Source of the DNA: Labia minor
Taxonomy: Eukaryota > Arthropoda > Insecta > Dermaptera > Spongiphoridae
Assembly (NCBI GenBank): GCA_963082975.1
Contig: OY720350.1
Span: 38,050,660-38,114,659 of the forward strand
Direction of reading: 5' to 3'
Length of the DNA: 64,000 nucleotides
Below, piece by piece: positions 11,717-21,715 of this stretch (its first letter is position 1; each line of letters opens with the position of its first letter). The notes below the pieces were generated by a model. The model worked only from the letters and a program-made list of their open reading frames with translations, did no database searches and was not told the origin of the DNA. Position numbers and translations under genes: made by a program.

Positions 11717-12367
11717 TTACCGACCGACGATAGTAAGGGAGGTATTGTTTTCACATCAAATTTCACATATGGAGATTTTTACATATCTCCACGAATCATG
11801 CATTTTCTAAACAGAAAAAAGTATTTTTAGCATGATGTCTGTCCGTCCGTCTGTCCGTCCGTCTGTCCGTCCGTATAGATGTGTACAGCCTGAACGGCTC
11901 AACTGATTTTGATGAAATTTGGTATATTTACTTAATGCATCAGTGGGATGAATTGATCAACTTTTGGTGCAAATCCGGAAACCGGAAGTGGTAGTATTAA
12001 CGATCGACGATAGGAAGGGAAGGGTTATTTTCACACCAAATTTCACATGAGGAGATTTTTTTATATATCACCACCAATCATACACTTTGTATTGGTTTTA
12101 TCCTCGGGAAAATCATATTTATTAGTTTTTTCTTGATTTAAAATTATATGACGTCATGCAGCCATTCATGACGTCACAGCCTGGTCTTACATATAAATAT
12201 ATACATATATTATAAATAAAATAAAATTAAAAATATTTATGTTATATGCCTATCTGTTTTTTATTACATTAATAGATATATTAAAATTATTTGAAATTGT
12301 TTCTGTAGCTGGAAATTAATTTACTTCAAACCGTCGGTCGGTTCGGACCTGGCCACAGGTCAACTTA
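11717..12367 (+). mobile_element. HLN-B copy 3, complete, inserted into copy 2
   Basis: Runs from TTACCGACCGACG through GTCY microsatellite, core and TGACGTCA motifs to CGTCGGTCGG, the GACCTG-GCCA-CAGGTC hairpin and CAACTTA. The flanks ACTTT and TTTCTGTTAAG rejoin into ACTTTTTTCTGTTAAG, as in uninterrupted HLN-B copy 5 at 45580-45596. It therefore inserted within a T tract with no duplication beyond the Ts. Confidence 0.85.
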
Positions 12368-12468
12368 TTTCTGTTAAGAAAATGCATGATTCGTGGAGAT
12401 ATGTAAAAATCTCAACATGTGAAATTTGGAGTGAAAACAATACCTCCCTTACTATCGTCGGTCGGTAA
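12368..12468 (-). mobile_element. HLN-B copy 2, right part
   Basis: Continues the interrupted minus-strand element from CTGTTAAGAAAATGCATG to its 5' terminus (ACTATCGTCGGTCGGTAAAA on the plus strand). Together with 11342-11716 it makes one HLN-B lacking its 3' half. Confidence 0.75.
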
Positions 12469-12858
12469 AAAAATTAAACATACATACCCAAATACATAAT
12501 ATTTTTTTTGAAAATTGAATTGAATTTTATATTAATATAATATTAATAATAATAACAATAAATAAAATATATTATTTTAATTTCATTATTTCAACATTGC
12601 TATCTTCAAACTGATAACGTCACATGAAGAGAGACCGTCCCGAATTAGTATTATAAAAAATATTATAAAACATTTTGTTTTTTTTTCTTTTTCTGACCAA
12701 ACATATTTCCCCTCATGTGCCTACAAATTTTTATACAAAATACAAAATCCTTGTTAGCGGCTTTATTGTATTTAAAAAAATTTAATAAATAAATTAATGT
12801 TTTTAATAAAATTGATAACTTGACAGAAATTATTAAGACTATAGTAATATTTTTCAAA

Positions 12859-13448
12859 TTTTTACTATCTCGCCAGAGATAGTGTTGAGATCACGAAAAT
12901 TTTCGATGTTGAGATTTTTATGTTTTTATACGTTTTGAAGGTTCCTGAATCATTTTCACTAAGGTTGAGAAAAATGTATGTGTGTATGTAGACAAGATTA
13001 CGCAAAAACCGTTTGAGCTAGAATGATGAAATTTGGTACACGGGCATTATTCAAAATTCGCGTAGTTTTCTATCAAATTTTGACAAATGTAGCTCAACCG
13101 GAAGAGGGTCATTACCTACAACGTTTTGATTTATTTTCTTCTAAAGTGACCGTAAAAATAAAGATATATGTTTGATAATTTTTCACATGATTAAAAATTG
13201 TATAAAACTGCTATATATAGAATTTTAACTTGATTGAATCGCTTAAAGTATCAGAATTAATTTTTTAACACTCCAAATCTCACGCGCCAACACATGACGT
13301 GGTGCCATCAACAAAGAGCCAAACATGCGCTGATTCTATAAATATTATTTATTAATCTTAATTTATAATTTAAATAATTTAATTTAAATTAATATATGTT
13401 ATTTAATCCAATTCAAATTTGCGAGATAGTCGAGTGGAGACACTCCAG
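12859..13448 (+). mobile_element. HLN-A copy 3, full length
   Basis: Intact 5' end TTTTTACTATCTCGCC with the perfect 7-bp hairpin, short TGTGTGTATG microsatellite, core, GCGAGATAGT and terminal hairpin GAGTG-GAGA-CACTC. Flanks are T-rich with no duplication. Confidence 0.85.
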
Positions 13449-14744
13449 ATTTTTTAAAATTGTGACAGGGCAACTCAAAATGTATGAATGTGGGTGCTAT
13501 CTGTTTTATAAATTAATTTAATACAAACAAGTGTTATTAAATTTAATAAATATTAATATAATTTTAAAAAAATATTTCTTCATTGAAAATATAAAAGATA
13601 AGGGAATCCTATTCTGGTCGATATAATATATTTATAAATATTTAATCAAATAGAAGAATGTTAAGCAGTTTTCTCTCATCTCAGACCTTTATCTAACAAG
13701 AGCTATTTTAATTTGGTCCGATATCGTCCTTGACACTGAAACAAACTGGACTTAAACAATCACCATGTTTTCCAATATATGAGAACAACGTTAGAAAATC
13801 AGACGCTTTCTCATAATAGGTGTTTAAATTACAATTAATATAGCTTTCAATTTTGACATAAACTTATATTATTTATTAAAACAATTTTTTGTTAATAAAA
13901 AATTAGTTATTTTTATTTTTTAAACTCAAATTTTTTTTTATATACTTACTAAAACAAAAATTTATTTTATAAAAGTTGTTTTATAAAATTTTTAATAAAA
14001 TTATTTTGTAATGTACGGTTGATAATTATGATGATTGGACTTTTCTAAAATCATTTAAGGTTTAATTATAATAATAAAATTGAAATAATAGATTATTTAC
14101 AATTATTTACATTAAAAATGATCAAAATTAGTTATAAAAAGTAAATATTTTCTAAAATCATTAATTTTAAATATATCAAATTGTATTAAAATAAAATTAA
14201 TTTATAGGGATTTCTTTTAATTTAATTAACTAAAAATACTATAATATTGTTTTTAAGTATCAAATCGATCTGTATAGATATGGATATGAATCGGTTGATA
14301 TAAAAGTTTCACATTAAAATTTTTTTAAAAAATTTTTATGGCAAAAAATATTTTTTTAAAATAATTTAGTTTAGTTTTGAATAATAGTTTAAAGGTGTTA
14401 CTTTATTAACACCTTTCAATTATAAAGTTTTTGAAGAAGTCTTTTGATATTATTTAATAATACTTACAATGTTATATAATAATTCTGAAATTCTGTTATT
14501 TTTAATAATCAATTTCTACCCTAAAGTAAATTTAGATTTCAAATGAAATTTCAAAATGAAATTTAAAAATGATACAACAATACAACAATATGCAAAATTT
14601 TAAAGCTTTATTCTTCATAAACTAGTGTATCAACAGAAATAAGTATAAAGCAAATATATCAATAAACTGGAATTTGAATTAAAAATTAGACTTATTAAAT
14701 TTTATAATTCATTTTAGATTAAATAAATTATTTAAATTCCCCAA
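13449..14744. other. AT-rich spacer, nothing recognised
   Basis: No frame, TIR or RNA signal beyond short A/T runs. Confidence 0.6.
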
Positions 14745-15103
14745 CTAGTACGTACGATTAAAAGTGTTAATTTGGAATTGTGGAAAACAAAACATGGATT
14801 CTGCATCAAGACAATAAACAGCTCACACATCATTGCTTGTTCGTGATTTTTTGGTCGAAAAAAACACCGTAATCTTGCCTCAACCACCGTATTCACCAGA
14901 TTTGTCTCCCTGCGACTTTTTCCTATTCCCAAAACTGAAGAGTCCAATGAAAGGAAAGCGTTTGCCACAATTGATTAGATAAAGTCGGAATCGAAGATCT
15001 AGCTGATGGCCATACCGATAAGGGGACAAAATAGATATTGATGAATAAATAAATACTTTTCAAAATAATTTAAGATTCACCTTTTTTTTGAACAAATCTC
15101 GTG
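14745..15103 (+). mobile_element. mariner-like transposase 3' fragment (family M2)
   Basis: Readable protein around 14830-14960: LLVRDFL, then ILPQPPYSPDLSPCDFFLFP, the third catalytic aspartate region of a D34D mariner transposase. A frame break lies before the HQDN motif, and a TAG follows LPQLI. The 3' end (GAACAAATCTCGTGTATAT) matches the 47.6-kb copy. The 5' two thirds are absent. The old copy is inactive. Confidence 0.7.
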
Positions 15104-15306
15104 TATATATACATATATATTTTAGTTCAAGATTCCAGTCTACCAGACCAGCTATTACAAATAATAATAACTCTAAAATAACAATAAATCCTTTTTAATA
15201 AATATTAATTTATATAAATTAATTAATAAGTAAACCCTTAAATAAATATATTTTAGTGGTAATATTTTTCTATGCTAAATTTTATGTACTATATATACAT
15301 ATAAAC

Positions 15307-16172
15307 CAGAGGTTCCCAAACTTTTTTGTGTCGTAGACCCCTTGTCATGTTTTTCGGTTTTGGGTAGACCCTTTACTGGCCTGATATTGATTTTTTGTAA
15401 ATTTCTAACTTTAGTAAAGTTTAGTGTTAAAATTATAAAGAAAAAACATGTTTTATATATTTATTAATTGAATTTAAATTAAATCTACTCAAAAAATAAA
15501 ATTTTGTACCTGTTATATGAAATATACGTAACATGAAATAAGCATAAAATAAACTAAGCAATAAGTAAATGTTGTTAGCGGGAAAGATGAACCTAATGCT
15601 TTAATAAGAAATTATTAACATTTGGCGTCAATTTTGAAAAGGGGGTAAAGGTAAATCTCCTGTCTGTTTTTTGTTTTTTTTTGTGTCATAAACTACCAGT
15701 TTATATTTTTTTAAATATTTTCTCAACACTTTCCTTTTCAAGATTTAGGAAACGAAAAATTTGTCTCATATTCGTATTTATTGAGTGACGAATTAAACAA
15801 GGAGATGCAAGTTCGAGAAGTTTTGAGACAAAAATTGACAAGAATTTTTACTGCAGGTATGCTTGAAACAAGATGATACTGGTATATCATTATGTGCAGA
15901 TTTTTACAAAATGTATTGCGACCTTAAAGCGAATGCCTACATCTTACAACTTACACAATTTTATAATAAATTTTTTACTTCATAGGTACTTTTATAAATA
16001 ATATATGTCTTTATATTATAAGATGGTATAAAATAAGTAAATAGGTACTATCAGTGTATGTTGAGATACACTATCTTGGTGGACCCCCATTTTCATTTCA
16101 TGGACCCCCAAATTTTTTTCCGCTGACGTAGACCCCTGATGGTAGATATAAACCACACTTTGGGAATCACTA
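15307..16172. mobile_element. hAT-like non-autonomous element, 866 bp, exact 8-bp TSD
   Basis: Termini CAGAGGTTCCCAAACTT and TAGTGATTCCCAAAGTG (inverted); target duplication ATATAAAC at 15299-15306 and 16173-16180. Subterminal GTAGACCCC / GGACCCCCA blocks recur on both sides. The interior is AT-rich without a transposase frame. Confidence 0.85.
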
Positions 16173-16180
16173 ATATAAAC

Positions 16181-17151
16181 AATCCTTTGAAAAATCATTG
16201 GAAAAAAAATTTATAATCTTTTTTGACACTCCTGATTGGGTTTCTTAAAGTGGTACTCATTATTTTAAAATAATAATTGCCCGGATAAGTTGATGAGGAT
16301 TTGTATAGAATGATATGGAGAGACAACCGCCTTAACTTGATTGATAAAGGAAATAATCCATTGTAATGAATGTTGATTTTAGATTAAGAAAGAACAATAA
16401 CTATATTGTTAATATATTCTAGACATGTTTGATAAAAGAATAATAAATTTTATGTGATTGAAATATGAATAATCGGATTCAAAAAGATATTTTTCTTAAA
16501 TAAAGAAAAAAAAATTCACAAGACAAAAAGAGTGAATATTTAATTACTATAATTTTTTTTTTTACTTCAAGAATAGAAATTATTGGAAGGAGGTAGATTT
16601 ATTTTTTTAAATTTATTTTAATAAAAACTTTGTAGAAATTATTCGTTAATTTAAAATATCAATATATATTATATATATAATTTTGATTTGATTTTCAAAA
16701 AGAACTAAATTATAGTTATTATATTATTTTTTTTTTTGCAAATTTCCCAAATCTGCAATAACGATTTAAGCAAAATTTAATATTTGAGATATTTAAACGT
16801 CAGGAATTTTATAGCAAATTTTGGTTGACCGAAGATTGATTTTACACATTTTTTGGAATTTTCTCAAAAACAGCTCTAACATTTTTGGTTAACTTAATGC
16901 ATCAATAAATTAATTAACTTTAAAACTCTAAAATGGTTATTCAAATTGTCTTCCTTTAAATTACCATAATTAATTATAATTAATTTTTAAATTTTAGATA
17001 ACATTCATTATGTCAATAATAAATAAAAGGTTAATAAATATAAATGAAATAGATGATTGATTTCAGAAGAATTATTTAGTGTGATAAGTGAAAGAGTTGA
17101 GTGACATTTGCACAATATTTCCGGGTTTTTTTAAAGATCCTTATATATTAA
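16181..17151. other. AT-rich spacer, nothing recognised
   Basis: No supported feature. Confidence 0.6.
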
Positions 17152-17444
17152 CATTCACACTTTTGTGTGCCGCGAGATTTTCTAAATGTGCCGCCAAATT
17201 TTGCAAATGTAAAGTTCAAATTAAGAAAAAGTACTTATCTATTGAATATGTATGAAAAAAAGGTAAAATGTTTTTGCGATCAGGCGCTTGAACATTTCCG
17301 ACTTTTTTTCAATTTTTTCAATATGGTTCTAAAAAAAAACTAAAGATTGGTATGATTATTACACTTATCATATTCTTTGTGTGCCGCCAAATTTTTAAAC
17401 CATTAAAAGTGTGCCGCGGTAAAAAAAAAGGTTGAGAATCACTG
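17152..17444 (-). mobile_element. hAT-like MITE, family with 18250 copy
   Basis: The right end, read on the minus strand, starts CAGTGATTCTCAACC, followed by poly-T and CCGCGGCACAC; internal GTGCCGCCAAATT motifs match the copy at 18250-18462. The other end is at CTCGCGGCACAC near 17155; no 8-bp duplication matching CTCTAGGA was found, so the outer left end is lost. Confidence 0.65.
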
Positions 17445-17657
17445 CTCTAGGACTATATTATAATGAAATGTAATCAGAGGAGGGAGGGAGGGGGTCAAAA
17501 AATTTATATTTGTATTTTTTTCAAATGATATATGTGAGTGATTTGTAATTCTGTTTTTACTAAAGAAGTTTATTTATACCTTATAAACAAATAACTTTGC
17601 TTCTTCTCCAGTAAACATTTAGGAAAGTTTATTATAAAAACATTTATATTTTTTTTC

Positions 17658-17851
17658 TTTTTACTATCTCGCCACTGCAAATCACGCGCCAGCACGTATC
17701 GTGGTGCCATCAAACAGTCAAACATGCGTTGGTTTAATAAATATTATTTATTAATTTTAATTTATAATTTATAATTAATTAAATTTAATTTAAATATATA
17801 TGTTAATTAATCCAATTCAAATTGCAAGATAGTCGAGTGGAGATACTCCAG
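17658..17851 (+). mobile_element. HLN-A copy 4, internally deleted (194 bp)
   Basis: The 5' end TTTTTACTATCTCGCC is joined directly to ACTGCAAATCACGCGCC, normally about 400 bases further on. The core and microsatellite are gone while both ends remain. The terminal hairpin is GAGTG-GAGA-TACTC with one G-T pair. Confidence 0.8.
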
Positions 17852-18249
17852 ATTTTTTTTCTTTCTTGTTCTTCTTCTTGTTCTTTCATTTACGAATTTA
17901 TACAATTATTGGAATATACTGGTTATATTAGTAGGTGTATGGTCATTTTGATCATTTTTTTAATAAATTCATTTAAGACCGGTTTTTTCATTCCAAATAA
18001 ACTTAATTCATGATGAAAAACATTAATGAAAAATAAATTAAACCAAGTTTCAACTTGAATGGAGGTAAACCAGTCTTTAAAGTTATTAAGCAGAAGTCTT
18101 ATTTAGAAGGTATTCTTAAAATGTAAAAATCTAGAAAAATTATAATTGAATAAAAGTTCTTCATAAATCAACAAATAAATTTATTATTATTTTGTTAATT
18201 TGATTACAAATAAAATTGAAATTAATAAATTTAACCTCAGGCCTTATAT

Positions 18250-18462
18250 CAGTGATTCTCAACTTTTTTTTTTACCGCGGCACACTTTTTACGGTTTAAA
18301 AATTTGGTGGCACAGAAAGAAAAAGAGGAGTGCAAAAGTTTACCATATTGAAAAAAGTGGTCCCAAAAACGGTTTACCTTTTTTTTAGAACCAAATTGAA
18401 AAAATTTAGAAAAAAAGTCGGAAATGTTTAAGAGCCTCATAATCTCGCGGCACACTAATCTG
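18250..18462 (+). mobile_element. hAT-like MITE, 213 bp, exact 8-bp TSD
   Basis: CCTTATAT is duplicated at 18242-18249 and 18463-18470. The left end is CAGTGATTCTCAAC and the right end inverts to CAGATTAGTGTGCCGCG. CGGCACAC blocks flank an AT-rich centre. Same family as 17152-17444; a 35-bp piece of the centre also survives at 45034-45070. Confidence 0.85.
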
Positions 18463-18470
18463 CCTTATAT

Positions 18471-19414
18471 AATACATTAATAGGTTATGCAAATTAAAAT
18501 CAAAATTATAACTATACTATACAACTTAATAAGAATAATTTTCAATTAATCATTTACACCATCATCAGAACTATTTTTCTTCACAGCTCAGTTTGTTGAG
18601 AAGAAGGGTATTAAAAAGTATACAAGTTTGATTTTATTTTCATAACCAGACTGAAAATTTTCCAACAACGATTTTGTTTAAATTGCTTAAACAAATTTCG
18701 TAATGATTACAATATTTTTTATGATTATGATTATATGAATATTTTTTCCTCAAAAAACTAGTAAAAACTTTAATTTAGATTTTTCATATTTCTAAAACAA
18801 TGTTTTTTTTTTTTATTTATTTTTAACATTGCATTATTTTGTATATTTTCATTTTCAATGAATAACATTACATTTGACCTCCTCTCTTTTATCCTTTCAG
18901 AACCATTTACTGGATTTCGTCCATCCAGACGCACACTCGAAATGATATTTATATAAAAATAAAGATGCTTGCCACTTTGATCGTTTGAGGGGTAGTTGGT
19001 GTTGTTGGTCGATATCATTCTATGTAAAACTACGAATACTATTTCTCAAAAACATTCCCAACAGGTTCTTATGTAATCGTGGGGAGAGGCGACAGCGCGA
19101 CGCGTTTCCATTTAAATTCCTAAAGTAAACATTCAATTTTCAAAGAAGATAGAGGAGTTAGAAATGGACTGACGAATCGGAAGAGGAAAAAAAAAACTCA
19201 TCATATCATTTTTACTAAATTACGGAAACAATAATTATTTGTGTGCATTACAATTTTATTTTTAAATAAAATAAATAAACTATTTTCTCTAATTATAGTT
19301 TTAAACAAATATATCAAAACAATAATATGATAATGAAAATTAAAAAAAAAAATTGGAATATATTTTTTCAAAAATAATTCTATATCAAGTCTGAAATCTT
19401 TTCCTTAAAAATAT

Positions 19415-19453
<39 letters not shown>

Positions 19454-19688
19454 GTATGTATATATTATAAAATGATTTGTAAAAAAAATAATTCTTTATA
19501 AACAGAAAGGAAAATATTGGTATATTTTTAAAAAATTGTTTTTTAAATGATTAATTAATTTTATCAATTATATGTCTACTGGCAAAAATCATTAATATGT
19601 ACTTACATATTATTCATATAAAATTCTGTTTTATTCAAAATCATAAAATTTTAAAAGAATTAAAAAATTAAAATCAGAATTGAAAAAT
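18471..19688. other. Spacer with a less AT-rich island
   Basis: 18880-19110 is clearly less AT-rich (GTCCATCCAGACGCACACTC; GGCGACAGCGCGACGCG). An 82-codon minus-strand frame crosses part of it but matches nothing I know. A 24-bp word at 19020-19043 recurs at 20532-20555. Confidence 0.4.
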
Positions 19689-20205
19689 CTGGAGTATCTT
19701 TACTCGACTATCTCGTAAATTTGAAATGGATTAATTAACATAGATTATATTTACATTAAATTTAATTAATCAAATTATAAATTATAAGTATAATTGAATT
19801 GGATTAATTAATTTATTAATTAAAATTTTAAATTTACACTATAGTTTTGTTATTCAATTAAATTTATTAATTATCATATATTAAATTTAAATTTAAAACA
19901 TTTACATCTTCATTTTTAACTTAATTTAAAAAATTAATTCCGGTACTTTCAGCGATTCAATCAAACTGAAATTCTATAAATAGCAGTTTTATACAATTTT
20001 AATCATGTTCAAAACTATCAAACATATATCTTTATTTTTACGGTCCACTTAGACGAAATAAATGAAAACGTGGTAGATAATGACCCACTTCCGAAAGAGC
20101 TACATTTCTCAAAAGTTGATAGAAAACTTTAAATAATGCCTGTATACCAAATTTCATGATTCATGGCTCAAACCGTTTTTGCGTAATCTTGTCTACATAC
20201 ATAAA

Positions 20206-20271
<66 letters not shown>

Positions 20272-20388
20272 CATTTTTCTCAACTTTATTGAGAATGACT
20301 CAGGGACCTTCAAAACGTATAAAAACATCAAAATCTCGACATTGAAAATTTTCGATCGCAATATTATCTCGGGTGAGATACTAAAAAA
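19689..20388 (-). mobile_element. HLN-A copy 5, full length, with long (CA)n(GA)n
   Basis: Minus-strand element from the end CTGGAG at 19689 to GGGTGAGATACT near 20380. The terminal hairpin reads GAGTA-AAGA-TACTC, a compensatory change that keeps pairing. The microsatellite has grown to about 20 CA plus 13 GA units (20206-20271), creating spurious open frames there. Confidence 0.8.
20206..20271 (+). repeat. (CA)n(GA)n microsatellite inside HLN-A copy 5
   Basis: Perfect CA repeats pass into perfect GA repeats; they correspond to the short GT/TATG microsatellite present in every HLN-A copy. Confidence 0.95.
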
Positions 20389-21240
20389 GAGGGTATTATT
20401 ACATATATATCATAATGTATATTATTATATGTAGGATATCGTTTTGTCAGCCAGGTAATTAATATTATGCTAGAAAATTAACCTCTTGCGAGTTTTTTAG
20501 ACATTTATATTGTAAAACTACGAATGTAAAACTATGTAAAACTACGAATACTATTATGTAAGGAAGGGAATTTTACTTACTTAAAAAAAATTACATTTAG
20601 AAATATCATTTCTTTGAATTGTCCCCGATTGTTCATTAAATAGTACTAAAAATTCAACAATTTTATAATATTAATTAATATTAAAATTATACTATAATAC
20701 TATTAAAATTTTAATAAAATTTTTATTAGTGAAAATTTATAAATAAAAAACTATATTCATAAAATTGTAAAAACTTGAGCGCTGGTTAAGTCAGTTAAAA
20801 CCTAAAACCATTTTTTATTAATAAAAGAAAAAAAATTTATCTTTTAATATTATAACTACTTAGAACTTAAAAATTATGACTTGTTTATCAAAATTATTTC
20901 AATTTACATAAATATATTTTATTGATAAAATTAATATGTATTTTTGTCTTAATAAATTAATTTTTTTTTATTCAATCTAATTCCTCTCCTCCTCTATTAT
21001 AGAAAAAGGATATTGAGCCACTTGTCACTGGACAACATTTCACTTAACCGATACAGAGGTCGATGAGCTTGATTCCTTCCGTTTAACTTGAAATTTGAAT
21101 GGCGAAATACATGTAAAAAAAAAGATAAATAAAATAATGATTTCATTAGATCTGCGTGCACCCGGATCATTTTAACAAAAACATTTATTCATTTTCAGAA
21201 ATCTAAATCAAATAATTAATATATGTACCGGTTTATCTAT
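20389..21240. other. AT-rich spacer
   Basis: Only the second copy of the 24-bp repeat (20532-20555) and adjacent TGTAAAACTACGAATG echoes stand out. Confidence 0.5.
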
Positions 21241-21715
21241 TTTTACTTTCCCGCATACTTCGTATAAGGGAAGTATTGGAATCGTCAAAAATTTCGACTT
21301 CGAGATTTCGATAGATCTTGACGTTTTAGACCTCCCTGAGTTGGAAAATACCATTTTTCGAATTATGTCTGTATGTGTGTATGTATGGATGTATGGATGT
21401 ATGGATGTATATAATGTTTGTCTGTGAGCAAATTTACTCAGAAACTAATCAAGCTAGGACTTCGAAATTTGGTACACCGATATTATTCACAGTTTGTAGA
21501 TTTTTATCAAAATTTCGTCAAAATCGGTTAACCGGAAGTGGTACTTTACCTACACTGGTTGCGTTTACCTTTCAAGTAAAGTACCACTTTGCTTCGAGAT
21601 ATTTGCTTCATATTTTGTATATAGATTTAAAAATATGAAAAAAATTCAGATACCAAATTACATCATGATCTGACTTCCGGAAGTGACATTTTACCTATAC
21701 AAGTAGCGTTTGGTG
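21241..21715 (+). mobile_element. HLN-C, third Helentron-like family (single copy)
   Basis: Begins TTTTTACTTTCCCGCATAC with an imperfect 5' hairpin (CTTTCCC/GGGAAG), then AGTATTGGAATCGTC, where HLN-A has AGTATTGCGATCACG. A TGTATGGATG microsatellite follows, then GAAATTTGGTACACCGATAT and AACCGGAAGTGG core motifs. Related to HLN-A along the first 100 bases and the core. A second CTTCCGGAAGTG lies at 21674. The 3' terminus and hairpin were not identified. Confidence 0.65.

Noticed and set aside
20156-20434. Open frames across the CA/GA tract
   Set aside because: Low-complexity translation of a microsatellite inside HLN-A.
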